The notes below the pieces were generated by a model, which worked only from the letters and a program-made list of their open reading frames with translations, was not told where the DNA came from and did not search any database. Below, piece after piece: positions 7,592-16,018 of a stretch of 64,000 bases of DNA; within the stretch, counting starts at the first letter, position 1, and each line of letters begins with the position of its first letter. The DNA lies in assembly GCA_029565685.1 (NCBI GenBank), contig JAKQNR010000035.1, positions 372,001-436,000 of the forward strand. The letters are read 5' to 3'. This DNA is from a bacterium (GTDB lineage: Bacteria > Zhuqueibacterota > Zhuqueibacteria > Residuimicrobiales > Residuimicrobiaceae). A program made the position numbers and the translations under genes.

Positions 7592-7923
7592 GCTATGAAC
7601 CTGACTGTGGCGATATTATTTGGATTATGCTAAATCCTCAAAGCGGTCACGAACAAGCAGGTCGTCGTCCTGCGATCGTTCTTTCCCCATTAAAGTATAA
7701 TTCGAAAACAGGTCTTTTAATCTGTTGTCCAATAACTTCTCAGGAAAAAAAATATCCTTTTGAAGTCAAAATCCCAAAAGGCTTTCCTGTTTCCGGGGTT
7801 ATCCTCGCGGATCAAGTAAAAAATCTTGATTGGCAAGTACGTGAAGCGCAATTTGTTTGTAAAATGCCTCGCTCAGTAATAGAACAGGTCATCGAGAAAA
7901 TTTCACTGCTTCTACAAATTTAA
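7588..7923 (+). CDS. mazF: MazF/PemK-type mRNA interferase toxin
   Basis: 111 aa, full family length. The hallmarks are present: an N-terminal PDCGDIIWIMLNPQSGHEQAGRRPAIVLS (GD-I-W plus GHEQAGRRPAVVLS box carrying the catalytic Arg), GLLICCPIT with the conserved Thr region, and GVILADQVKNLDWQ with the D-Q motif. Members cleave mRNA at short sequence motifs in the cytoplasm until neutralised by MazE. This is the only fully intact toxin-antitoxin pair in the integron; the AbrB/PIN pair nearby is broken. The frame is clean, which suggests selection on it while neighbours decayed. Confidence 0.93.
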   Translation: MSYEPDCGDIIWIMLNPQSGHEQAGRRPAIVLSPLKYNSKTGLLICCPITSQEKKYPFEVKIPKGFPVSGVILADQVKNLDWQVREAQFVCKMPRSVIEQVIEKISLLLQI

Positions 7924-7945
7924 ATTCAGCGATCAGGAGCAAGGT

Positions 7946-8070
7946 GCCAACAATCACCTGCAGCAGAGGCGCATTTCTGTGCCGCGTTTAAAATATCTCT
8001 AGTTTTCGAATTTTCTCTGGGATACGTATAATATTTCTCCGGTGCGCACCGTTGAGGTTTTTCGTTAGGC
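7946..8070 (+). repeat. attC site
   Basis: Left core GCCAAC (7946-7951) followed by AATCACCTGCAG, and right core GTTAGGC (8064-8070, a perfect GTTRRRY match) preceded by GAGGTTTTTC. Pairing of ACCT with AGGT flanks a spacer as in attC sites. At about 125 bases it is at the long end of the range. Confidence 0.65.
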
Positions 8071-8090
8071 GGTGCTATTTGGAGTGAACA

Positions 8091-8516
8091 ATGTCCACAG
8101 AGATAAAAACATGGCAGGTCGTTGATGGCAAATTGCAGCCAGTTGACGGTGGGTGAGTAGATACTGGTCGGAAAGAATATGCGGATTTGGAAACATGGAT
8201 AGCATCAAATCCAGCAATTGTCAGCGCCGATATTACATTTATTGGCAGGCAAGTGATTACAAAAAGCGGCCCTCTTGACCTGCTTGGTAAAGATAATCAT
8301 GGAAATACTGTCGTCGTTGAATTAAAACGAGACATGCTTCCCAGGGAAGCCCTTGCACAAGCCATAGATTACGCCTCAGATATATCTGAATGGAGCGTAG
8401 AAAGGTTAAGTGAAACCTGCACACAATAAACGGGGAAGAGTCTAGAAAAGCATTTGGTTCAAAGTTTTCCTGACGTTGACCTATGCCAGGAGAGGTTCAA
8501 TAAAAAAAGAATAACT
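8091..8516 (+). pseudogene. NucS/DUF91-like PD-(D/E)XK nuclease with two in-frame stops
   Basis: From ATG 8091 (GGAG seven bases upstream) the frame reads MSTEIKTWQVVDGKLQPVDG, meets TGA (8154-8156), continues in frame as YADLETWIASNPAIVSADIT, then SGPLDLLGKDNHGNTVVVELKRD, the PD-(D/E)XK-type core (D, then ExK). It meets TAA (8427-8429) and goes on, still in frame, with TGKSLEKHLVQSFPDVDL. Downstream similarity fades at about 8514, where another gene begins. Both stops sit where relatives have ordinary codons (TAA probably replaces a Tyr codon), so this is a decayed, truncated gene rather than recoding. Intact relatives have a nuclease domain near the N-terminus and act in DNA repair or defence. 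Confidence 0.8.
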
Positions 8517-8518
8517 TT

Positions 8519-9090
8519 ATGTGGCAGAAATCGAAATCATATCGTCCCTTCGCTTTCTTCTTATTGGTCATGGCCTTTACCTGGATCCCATGGCTGAGTG
8601 CAGTGCGTATCGGGAAGGGAACAGCTTCTCCGCTGGTAAAAGTTCTCATCGCCATTGGCGGCCTGGGCCCCCCGTTTCCGCGTTCATTTTGCTCTATGCT
8701 TCGAAAAACAAAGCGTTGATCCAGGATTACTGGCATCGTATATTCAATTACCAATTGATCACAACCAACGGATATCTCCTGGTGGCGCTCCTTTTTCCTC
8801 TGGCGGCGATGGCAGCCATCGGGATCTCCACCTTTTTCGATCAATCGCTGGCTCAATTCCAGATCGTACCGCAGGTACGAAATAATTGGCTGATGCTGTT
8901 CCCGTATATAGTGTTTACTTTCTTGCTCAGTCCGCTGCCCGAGGAATTGGGTTGGCGGGGCTATTGGCTGGATGGCTTGCGGATCAAATTCAATGGTCTC
9001 ATCGCCAGCCTGCTGCTCGGCTGCGTGTGGGCGTGCTGGCACATTCCTTTGTTTATGATCAAAGGCTACCCATTGCAGGAATTCGCTGGC
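8519..9090 (+). pseudogene. CPBP (CAAX/Abi) intramembrane protease, frameshifted and truncated
   Basis: The frame from ATG 8519 gives a membrane N-terminus (FAFFLLVMAFTWIPWLSAV). At a GGGCCCCCC run (8665-8673) the coding frame shifts, and continues as VSAFILLYASKNKALIQDYW through several membrane segments to LSPLPEELGWRGYWLDGL. This contains the EExxxR glutamate motif of CPBP proteases, and CWHIPLFMI the downstream His motif. The remaining C-terminal helices are missing: similarity ends near 9090, where an unrelated fragment begins. The homopolymer shift could be sequencing error, but the 3' truncation cannot. It abuts the NucS-like pseudogene without an attC. Confidence 0.8.
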
Positions 9091-9100
9091 AATCGCCTGG

Positions 9101-9742
9101 GTGGCCAGGACGCGCGCCGAGGCCATCGCGGTCGGCCGCAAGCCGATCGCCGTCGGGCCGCGCGGATTGTGGCCGGACAAGATCGTTGAGATAAAGCCGA
9201 ACGGCAATACGCTCATCTGCGATGGTCCGCATGGCAGCTTTTTTAAAGTGTCCTCAGGCGGTCAAATGGTTTGGAAATACGTGAATCCCGTCGCCGGTGG
9301 AACCGCACTTGCGCAGGGCGATGCCATTCCCGGCTACGACCAGTCGCAACAAAACAGCGTGTTCCGTTGCTATCATTCCGCGCCGGCCGGTCTCGAGCTA
9401 CAGGGGAAGAATCTGCTCCCCGCTGCGACCATTGAGAGCTATCCCAGTCCGGCGACGATGGAATCCCTGCCGGCGCCGGCGATGTTTCAACTCTATCCGA
9501 ATTATCCCAATCCATGCAACGAGGGCGCGACCTTTTTGTTTACGCTGACCCGTCCGTCGCTTGCGCGACTGATAGTTTTTGACCTGCTTGGCCGGCCGGT
9601 GTCGACTCTGATCGATGGTCCCCGGCCAGCAGGCATTCAAACCGTTCGATTTGCTCCGGATCGGTCGCCGGCGGGGTGTGATGTCGCGACGCTTGTTTCA
9701 AACGGATGCCGGGCCGCACAAAAAGTATTGATTACAAAATAA
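9101..9742 (+). pseudogene. Arylsulfotransferase-like gene fragment with type IX sorting domain
   Basis: The fragment opens in mid-gene (AEAIAVGRKPIAVGPRGLWP, DKIVEI), then passes directly to NGNTLICDGPHGSFFKVSSG and GQMVWKYVNPV. In arylsulfate sulfotransferase-type propellers these blocks are normally separated by well over a hundred residues, so an internal deletion as well as a 5' truncation is likely. The last ~90 residues are a type IX secretion sorting domain (FQLYPNYPNPCNEGATFLF, then a beta-sandwich ending KVLITK). The frame overlaps the end of the CPBP fragment, marking a recombination joint near 9090-9100. It is followed 14 bases later by another gene with the same type of C-terminal domain. 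Confidence 0.7.
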
Positions 9743-9756
9743 GCTGGAGGTGCAAA

Positions 9757-11388
9757 ATGCCTGTCACATATCGGTCCCGTTTCCTTCGCCGTGCGTCTTT
9801 ATTCTGGGTGGTGACGCTGATAGGATCGGCTTTTACGCAGACAGCCATCGATACGCGTATCCCCTCCACGGTTGCCGGGGATACCGGGATATTCACCCGG
9901 ATTTCACTGCCGCTCAACCCCCGCTATGGTGCGAAGGGTTCGCCGGTGGTCATCCACGTCCCGGGCGGTTTTGGCAGCGGCGGCGTCGGTCCGAGCAACG
10001 CGATATTGCGCCTGCCCGATTGTTTTCAGCTGCAGTTCAACTTCCCGGGCGGCGGATACAATGAACAAAAAAGCGGCGGAACGTTTGATGAGCGCGGTCC
10101 CAATTGCCTGATGGCGCTGCGCGATGTGATACGCTTCGCTCTGGGTGCGGCGACGGATCAGAACGGCAAGCTGTTCTCCCAACTCGCCGGTCCCATTAAA
10201 CCGATGGCCGCCAACGTCGGTTTGGTGGGCTTTTCCAACGGCGGCAATGCGACCATCGCCGCGGCCGGGATGTACGGGGCGCACATTTCGGGATTGGCGT
10301 GGATCGTCAACTGGGAATCGCCCGTCGGCGACGGCATGGCGAATGCCGAATGCGGCGCCGACGAAGGCAGCGGCCATGGCCTGCAAACGAATCCAGAGGT
10401 GAACCCTGCCTATCATCCCGATACCGGCGAATTCGACCTGACGACTCTGGCGTATTGCGATACGCTTCATCTAAATCCGGCCAGGCCGGCAGCCGGAGGA
10501 CTGTATTTTGATATCCACCGGAACGGCGTGATCGATTGGGGCGCCGATTTTGTTCTGCGGCCCCATGATCTGCAGATCGGCGGCAAATGGACGGTCTATT
10601 ACTCCAATCGCGTTATCGGCGCCGCTCGCAGCATGCATCTTCTGCCGTCGCCTCTTCCGGCCCACATCGCCGATACATCGGCTACGCGCCAATTCTGGTC
10701 TTCGCGCGACGGCGAGACCTGGATCGCCGCAGCGGTGCAGCATAATCCGCAGTTGATGTTTCTCGTCGAAGCGTCGGAGGACGATCACGTGCAGAGCGCG
10801 CCGGATCATCCGCATGTCCTGATTCAGTACGAGGGATTTCGTCGGGCTGGCGCGCGTTTCGTGCGCCTCAATCCGGACCGCGCGTACGTCGAGGCCGAGT
10901 TGGGCCGTTCGGCGCCGAACGCTTCCGACAACGATGCATTTCGCGCGTTTGATCATCTCAGCATTCGATCGGCGCTCGAACCGGCCGGCGAGAACGGTAT
11001 TGCCACATCGGTCGGACAGGTGGCGGCGATCTACGAACTGGCTGACCGTACCTACTACAACGATGTGTCGCCGCAGCTGGCGAGTGTCCTTACCCGGGTG
11101 TCTGTCCCGGAAGATGCCGCGCCTGCTGAATTCAGGCTGGACCAGAACTATCCCAATCCGTTCAACCCGCAAACCACAATTGGATTTTCGATCGCAACAC
11201 CAGGGGATGTGACGCTGAAGGTGTATGATCTGACCGGCCGGCAAGTGGCGACGCTGGTACAAGGCCATCTATCCGCTGGAGCTCACAGCGCCATGCTGGT
11301 GTTGCATGGCGGCGCCTCCGGCGTTTATTTTTATCAACTGACAGCCGGTTCCTTTTCGCGCACTCGCCGGGCTTTGTTTATTCAATAA
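9757..11388 (+). CDS. Exported alpha/beta-hydrolase-fold protein with type IX C-terminal sorting domain
   Basis: 543 aa from ATG 9757, seven bases after GGAGG. Residues ~10-28 form a signal peptide (RASLFWVVTLIGSAFTQT). The middle has an alpha/beta-hydrolase look, with a nucleophile elbow GFSNGGN near residue 155 and an oxyanion-type loop VIHVPGGFGSGG near residue 70. The last ~85 residues are a typical FCB/KSB1-Calditrichota sorting domain: FRLDQNYPNPFNPQTTIGF, then TLKVYDLTGRQVATL and GVYFYQLTAG. The protein is therefore probably delivered to the cell surface or outside and its tail removed or anchored. Substrate unknown; a carbohydrate or polymer esterase is a guess. Confidence 0.8.
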   Translation: MPVTYRSRFLRRASLFWVVTLIGSAFTQTAIDTRIPSTVAGDTGIFTRISLPLNPRYGAKGSPVVIHVPGGFGSGGVGPSNAILRLPDCFQLQFNFPGGGYNEQKSGGTFDERGPNCLMALRDVIRFALGAATDQNGKLFSQLAGPIKPMAANVGLVGFSNGGNATIAAAGMYGAHISGLAWIVNWESPVGDGMANAECGADEGSGHGLQTNPEVNPAYHPDTGEFDLTTLAYCDTLHLNPARPAAGGLYFDIHRNGVIDWGADFVLRPHDLQIGGKWTVYYSNRVIGAARSMHLLPSPLPAHIADTSATRQFWSSRDGETWIAAAVQHNPQLMFLVEASEDDHVQSAPDHPHVLIQYEGFRRAGARFVRLNPDRAYVEAELGRSAPNASDNDAFRAFDHLSIRSALEPAGENGIATSVGQVAAIYELADRTYYNDVSPQLASVLTRVSVPEDAAPAEFRLDQNYPNPFNPQTTIGFSIATPGDVTLKVYDLTGRQVATLVQGHLSAGAHSAMLVLHGGASGVYFYQLTAGSFSRTRRALFIQ

Positions 11389-11690
11389 ACTTTTTCATTC
11401 GAGCCTCGTCGGCAAACATTTTTTGCAGGCGACGCGAACCGCGGCTTTTTTAATAGATTTTAGAGCTGGAAAATTTGTTCGATATTTCCGTTTTCGCTGA
11501 CGCTCGCGCGCCTGAAAAAATCGCTCTGCCCGTTGAGATAATCCTTGCTTTTTGTATGCTTTTCGCAATCGCGTGGAAAAGAACTGCAATCGGTCGCCCA
11601 AACCGTTGCAGACGAACAGCCTTTTCCTATCTTTTTCGCTCTATTCCTCCAAAGAAGAGAGAATAAAATGGCCGAGACGAGAGATTTTTC
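11389..11690. other. Intergenic, no gene recognised
   Basis: About 300 bases without a convincing frame. Short open frames on both strands have no recognisable motif, and I see no attachment or terminator structure. Confidence 0.5.
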
Positions 11691-12515
11691 ATGCCTTCCA
11701 GCCATAACCTATTATTTAGTAAATACTTGCGGCGCTATCCGACCTGCCGCCGCAGTATTTCCCCATACGCTGAAACCACTCTTACGGCCCTGAAACAAAA
11801 CGTTTCATGTGAAATGCCGTACTCCCGTTGTCGGAGTGCCGCGCATCGACTGGCAGGCGATTTCGGCCGAACGGGAGCGTTGGCTGCGGACGGTCAGTTT
11901 CGCGCGGATCGCGAGCCGCAGGCCGTCGATGAGGTTTTTCAAAAGGTCCCGTTGGCGGCCGATCCGACGCCCGACTTTCCGATCGGAAATCCGCCCGGTG
12001 TCCCCACGCCCGGGCAAATGCCGGGGATAGGAATGTGGAAAGAGGGCGCATACTGATTGGGCATCGAATGCTATCCAGAGATGCCGGTGTTGCGGGTGCA
12101 TCTCAACTTGCCGGAACACGAGGGATTGGTTGTGGGCAAAATCGCGCCCGATAGTCCCGCCGCCAAGGCCGGCGTCGAAACAAACGACATTCTGATGCAA
12201 GAGGGCGAAAAGAAATTGACTTCAGTGCAAGACTTGATCGAAGCCGTCGAATCGACCAAGGAAACGCCGCTGAGGCTGGAGCTGATCCATGCGGACAAGC
12301 TGAAAACCATCGAAATCGCGTCCGCCAAACGGCCGAAAGACGTGATATTCCGGCAGGAGGGCACGCCGGCCGTTTGGAACGAAATCGGAGAGTCGATGCA
12401 AAAGCTGCACGGCGGCGCAAGATTCGTATGGCCGGCGCCGGGCGAAGCCGGCGCCGGCGCCGAGGCGTTGGATTTCACGATTTCCGTAGCGCCCGCCGAA
12501 AAAACCGGCATCTGA
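11691..12515 (+). pseudogene. PDZ-domain protein with in-frame TGA
   Basis: A single frame runs from about 11691 to 12515 but contains TGA at 12054-12056. The stop falls between GIGMWKEGAY and LGIECYPEMPVLRVHL; relatives as I recall them have a Trp here (YWLGI), so TGG to TGA is the likely change. The part after the stop is a PDZ domain, with LPEHEGLVVGKIAPDSPAAKAGVE (carboxylate-binding loop and helix) and NDILMQEGEKKLTSVQDLIEAV. A TTG at 12057 could restart translation and give a 152-residue stand-alone PDZ protein. No signal peptide is seen. The style recalls Planctomycete PDZ proteins, hinting at transfer; this is an impression only. Confidence 0.6.
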
Positions 12516-12536
12516 AAATTCGCCACTCCGTTCACA

Positions 12537-12584
12537 TCACGAATCGGGACGATTCACCGCGCGGTGAACCGCCCCGATTCGTGA
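12537..12584. terminator. Long near-perfect palindrome between convergent genes
   Basis: TCACGAATCGGGACGATTC.. (12537-12560) pairs with ..GAACCGCCCCGATTCGTGA (12561-12584), 24-base arms with three mismatches. It fills the whole gap up to the stop codon of the minus-strand gene ending at 12585. It has no U-tract, but its place between two convergent genes fits a bidirectional terminator or RNA-stability hairpin. Confidence 0.6.
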
Positions 12585-15263
12585 TTACGATGGATCGGGA
12601 TTGACCATGATTTCATCGACGAAAAGCCAAGCCTTCGAGCCCGCCGAAGGTAGTCCGGCGGGAACCGTTCCCAGATTGAACGCCCGAATGCGAACGTAGC
12701 GGGCGCGGACGTTCAACTTCTCGGCGGACAGCGTCTTTCGCAGCGGCCCTGGTTCTTGGGGAACGACGTTCGGTTCGACCGTTGCCAGAAGGCGATAATC
12801 CTTGCCATCCTCGGACACGCCGAATTCGACTCGCGCGGGAAGGTAAACTCCCTCCGCCGTCGATTGCAGAAAACCCACCGCTATCTCGGAGATCGGAACG
12901 GTATCCTCCAAATCAACAGTCGCCTCGAAATCGGTCCCCTCGAATCGCATCCAACCGGGCGAGGTGAATTTTTCCACTCCCGACAAACCATTCGCCAAAC
13001 TGCAAAGACCGTTGCCGGGATAGCGAGCGTCGGCAGGCGAAGATAAGGTGATCGGCTTATCGATCGCCGCATGACGAATCCTGACGTTCGGGGCCTTCTT
13101 GATCGCTTCATCGGAAAGAAATTGTCGCCGTATTTCATCGAAACTCCCGCCGAGTTCCACCCGCTTCGCCAAATCCCAAAGAGAAGACTTCATCCGCCTC
13201 AGCGCCAGCGTGCCGGCGATCCAGGGCTGTGTCCAGCCGGTTTCGGTGCACCAAGGCCCCCATTCCCAATCGGAATTGCTGGCCCAATAGTCCCAGTTGC
13301 GGAAATTGAATGCGCGATACCACGCGCCGTCCAATTCGGGATGCTTTTCGGAGCGGATTTGGATTCGGCAGAGGAATTTCGCCAACTTGTCCTCGGCGTC
13401 GGCATAGAACTTGTCGCCGGTGGCCGCAGCGGCTTCGTGCAATCCGATCAAGGCAAAGTTGCACGTATAGAGCATATCGGAGACGGAATCGTCGTTGGTC
13501 TGAATCAAACTCGTTTCCTCCGTGCCGTAGGAAGCATTGGAGGGCGTTCCATGTCCGCCGTCGCCGATCGTTTCGCGGATCGCGCCCGAGGAATCCTGCA
13601 ACGCGATCAGGTCTTCGGCGATTTTTCGGAGCCAGCGGCGATGTTGGGGCGTATCCTTCACGCGAACCAGCCAAGCCAGCGGCAATATCGCGCGCGCGCG
13701 TTCGATTGCGCCGCTGCGGTTGACCCAGAACCATTTCGGATAGGCTTCCACGAGCATCCGTGCGCCTGTTTCGGTCCGCGAGAGAAACGGCTCGAAACGG
13801 GTCTTTTCGTAAGCCCAAAGGAAGCAGGGCCAAAGCCATGCTTCCATGTGGGGCGAGTATTTCACGTGATCGCCTTGCCAATGGTGTTTCCAGCCGTCCC
13901 TTTCCAGGTGAAAGTTCTGAAGGCACTCGACGCGATATCCGTAAACGCCCGTTATGCGAAAATTTCCCAATAAAACCTTGGCTATCGAGTCGTTCCAACG
14001 GTTTTCTTTTCTCAGGCAAGAAACGGCCAACATGCCGAGAATCGATCGGGCGTTGTCGTCGCCCCAGTAACCATCCGGAGTATCCATCTCCCAGCCCACC
14101 AAACCGTACGCCGGATGTTCGGGATTCAACCGATGGACGTTGGCCAATCCCGATTTGCCGAAGATGTAATCGTTCAGGTTCGCGGCGATCCGCAAGAGCG
14201 TTTTCCTCTCGGCCTCCGGCCGGTTGGTGACGGCCTCGTCGAGGACCAGTTGCATGGCCGTTTCGCTCATGCAGTCGGTGCGAACGGCGTATCGCATCGG
14301 CTGACTGCCGTCGGCGCGAATCGTGGAACTGAATCCTTCCAGAATCCCCAACGAGCCGTCGCCTTCGGGACAATCGGGCCCCGGCATGTCGCGCACGGTA
14401 TTGTAACGAAGAGACCAATCCAACATTTGCTTCGGCCAGGCGGAATGTCGGAGCATCCGATTCTTCGTCAGCCAATCGGTCGAGCGCCGTAAGGCTTGAA
14501 GTTCCACGTCCTCAGGCAACGGTTCGTCGCGGCCGTAACTGGGCCGCACCGTCGGCGTCCACGATAGGGACACCTCGGCCGAGTCCGGCCGCAATCTTCG
14601 GAGAATCGTTTGCCAGATCGTCAGCCAAGCGTCGTCGGGCATAAAGCGGCCCGTCACGAAATTGCTCAGTTTCGAAGTGGACACCAACACGTCGCCGCGA
14701 GGATGGTCGAACAGGAGCGGCTCGGCCTGGGTATCCGCCAAACCGAAGACGGCCGTACCTACCCCGGCCACGCGGGCGAGAACGAGATGGGGATTTTCCG
14801 CCTTCATCGGCATATACCGACAGCCGTTGACGCCCACGATCCGCATCGGCGGCAACGATTCGCCGAAAATATTGGACAGAACGACGCCCCGCAGCAGCCG
14901 ATCCTCCTTGGATTCGCCGATCGGGATGTCGGGCAATGAACTCGGATATTCGACGTACAACCGCAGTTTTTTCTTCGCCGCCGCATCGAACAAGGCCGTC
15001 TCGACCGCCGTCGGCTTCGCGGGATACTCATCGGCCAATATCAACACGCCGGAGCCGACTTCCGCCGCCTCGACGGCCGCCATCGGAGTATCGAAGCGAG
15101 GATACAACGCGCCGCCGTCAACCAGCGCCTGGTAAAGATCATTATCGGATCGACAGGAGAAATTCAGTCCCGAAGCCTTCTCACCGGCGAACACATCGCC
15201 GAACAGTTGCGCCAAGATCATGCAAACGCTCGCAAGAATGAACAAAGGACGCGATCGGATCAT
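12585..15263 (-). CDS. Large exported (alpha/alpha)-barrel glycosidase-like protein with C-terminal discoidin-like domain
   Basis: 892 aa; ATG at 15263 with GAGG eight bases upstream. Residues 1-26 are a signal peptide (FILASVCMILAQLFGDVFAG). Residues ~30-220 form a Rossmann/glutamine-amidotransferase-like beta region (VLILADEYPAKPTAVETAL, GVVLSNIFGESLPPMRIVG). Residues ~230-700 are rich in Trp and helices, with conserved-looking blocks WEMDTPDGYWGDDNARS, HWQGDHVKYSPHMEAWLWP and WASNSDWEWGPWCTETGW, like (alpha/alpha)6 or 7 barrels of glycan-degrading enzymes. The last ~150 residues resemble an F5/8-type (discoidin) carbohydrate-binding module (ISEIAVGFLQSTAEGVYLP, VRARYVRIRAF). I cannot assign a CAZy family. 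One repeat copy lies 5' of the gene. Confidence 0.7.
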   Translation of the reverse strand: MIRSRPLFILASVCMILAQLFGDVFAGEKASGLNFSCRSDNDLYQALVDGGALYPRFDTPMAAVEAAEVGSGVLILADEYPAKPTAVETALFDAAAKKKLRLYVEYPSSLPDIPIGESKEDRLLRGVVLSNIFGESLPPMRIVGVNGCRYMPMKAENPHLVLARVAGVGTAVFGLADTQAEPLLFDHPRGDVLVSTSKLSNFVTGRFMPDDAWLTIWQTILRRLRPDSAEVSLSWTPTVRPSYGRDEPLPEDVELQALRRSTDWLTKNRMLRHSAWPKQMLDWSLRYNTVRDMPGPDCPEGDGSLGILEGFSSTIRADGSQPMRYAVRTDCMSETAMQLVLDEAVTNRPEAERKTLLRIAANLNDYIFGKSGLANVHRLNPEHPAYGLVGWEMDTPDGYWGDDNARSILGMLAVSCLRKENRWNDSIAKVLLGNFRITGVYGYRVECLQNFHLERDGWKHHWQGDHVKYSPHMEAWLWPCFLWAYEKTRFEPFLSRTETGARMLVEAYPKWFWVNRSGAIERARAILPLAWLVRVKDTPQHRRWLRKIAEDLIALQDSSGAIRETIGDGGHGTPSNASYGTEETSLIQTNDDSVSDMLYTCNFALIGLHEAAAATGDKFYADAEDKLAKFLCRIQIRSEKHPELDGAWYRAFNFRNWDYWASNSDWEWGPWCTETGWTQPWIAGTLALRRMKSSLWDLAKRVELGGSFDEIRRQFLSDEAIKKAPNVRIRHAAIDKPITLSSPADARYPGNGLCSLANGLSGVEKFTSPGWMRFEGTDFEATVDLEDTVPISEIAVGFLQSTAEGVYLPARVEFGVSEDGKDYRLLATVEPNVVPQEPGPLRKTLSAEKLNVRARYVRIRAFNLGTVPAGLPSAGSKAWLFVDEIMVNPDPS

Positions 15264-15461
15264 GTCGAATTACCTCGTTGTTTTCTTCTGTTGAAGTTCA
15301 TGCCGATGGACGCGGATATTTTCTGAATCGCGCGACAACGCGATTGCTTCGTGCTCCATTCTATTCCTTTTCCGGCTCGTTGCATAACTCTTGCAACGGC
15401 CGGCCATCAGCGTTCGGCGGTCAATGACATTACGATTGGATAAGGACGACTTTTACTGATA

Positions 15462-15634
15462 GGAAATTTAAAATTGAAAAATTGAAGTTTGATTTTACTG
15501 GGGCTTATGAAAATCGGGTTTATCATCCTCTGTCAAGCGCCTGATGCCCCATTTTCAGAGCGCCAAGCCACATCCGGCGCCCTCACCTCTTCTTGCTCCC
15601 CGGTAGATTAGCAAATTTTAATCCGGAAATCAAG
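15462..15634. repeat. Dispersed intergenic repeat, copy A
   Basis: Shares with copies at 23195-23374 and 24512-24680 the core CAGAGCGCCAAGC (here 15556-15568). It also shares GAAAATCGGG, a GCGCCTGAT..CCC block before the core, and a loosely conserved tail. Read on the minus strand it lies about 200 bases 5' of the gene starting at 15263. The surrounding 15264-15461 has no gene. Confidence 0.65.
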
Positions 15635-15820
15635 CACATTTGCTGAAAAGCATACAGATTGGCGATATCTCTACAGAACAATTTGCACAGAACCCATGGA
15701 AGGACACTATATGCAGACGCACTCAAAATAGCCGCAATCATAACTCGGCTCACCCTCTGCGACCCTGCTTATTGCCGGCGGCGGCCGGGAAATCGCCTTC
15801 CTTCGCAAGCTCAGGACAGG
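15635..15820. other. Intergenic, possible joint of a rearrangement
   Basis: No gene recognised. It contains CCTTCGCAAGCTCAGGACAGG (15798-15818), exactly at the point where the transposase remnant loses similarity, so this may be the joint left by a deletion. Confidence 0.4.
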
Positions 15821-16018
15821 CTCCGGGCAGCGCATACGTGCAAATCCCTCCCGCAACTCCCCGCAGTTGAGGAACTTGTCGATGGCAGTATGGATGACCG
15901 GTCTCCAACAGCCGTATTTCGACTGAAACCGCTCGTAATAAACTCGTTCGAACTTATCGAAATACTCACGCACCAATCTAAAAAAGGGCGAAACCTCAGG
16001 GTTGCGAGGGTGATACAT
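15821..16018 (-). pseudogene. IS91-type transposase, N-terminal remnant
   Basis: 66 residues from ATG 16018: MYHPRNPEVSPFFRLVREYF, then FERVYYERFQSKYGCWRPVI and LREGFARMRCPE. This is the start of IS91-family Y1 transposases, up to the first Cys of the N-terminal zinc-binding domain (normally CPEC..C). After CPE the frame turns into unrelated sequence, so the zinc domain, the HUH motif and the catalytic Tyr are all absent. The remnant borders the second group of attC-like sites and may mark how those cassettes arrived. Confidence 0.8.

Larger units (their letters stand above)
2064..8516. mobile_element. Degenerate integron: intI remnant plus cassette array
   Basis: The architecture is that of an integron. 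A minus-strand fragment of an integron integrase (2064-2441) diverges from plus-strand small genes of very different base composition. These are separated by imperfect inverted repeats of 60-125 bases with outer GCCCAAC/GCCAAC-like and GTTGGC/GTTAGGC-like arms (around 3063, 4814, 5322, 6182, 7180, 7946). Composition jumps from AT-rich (2.5-3.1, 5.5-6.2, 7.3-8.5 kb) to strongly GC-rich (3.2-5.4 kb), as expected for cassettes of mixed origin. The integrase lacks its N-terminal two thirds and several cassettes carry stops or frameshifts, so the element looks immobile. No attI was recognised. The right boundary is uncertain: a truncated CPBP gene at 8519 abuts the last cassette without an attC. 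Confidence 0.8.

Noticed and set aside
8154..8156. TGA in the NucS-like gene as selenocysteine
   Set aside because: The position is not a redox site and the same gene has a second in-frame stop (TAA 8427).
11395..11705. Two minus-strand frames of 68-81 codons
   Set aside because: Composition and lack of motifs suggest chance; they overlap each other in different frames.
13135..14475. 446-codon minus-strand frame inside the 892-aa gene
   Set aside because: It is an out-of-frame Arg-rich translation of the same strand of the real gene, with no motif.
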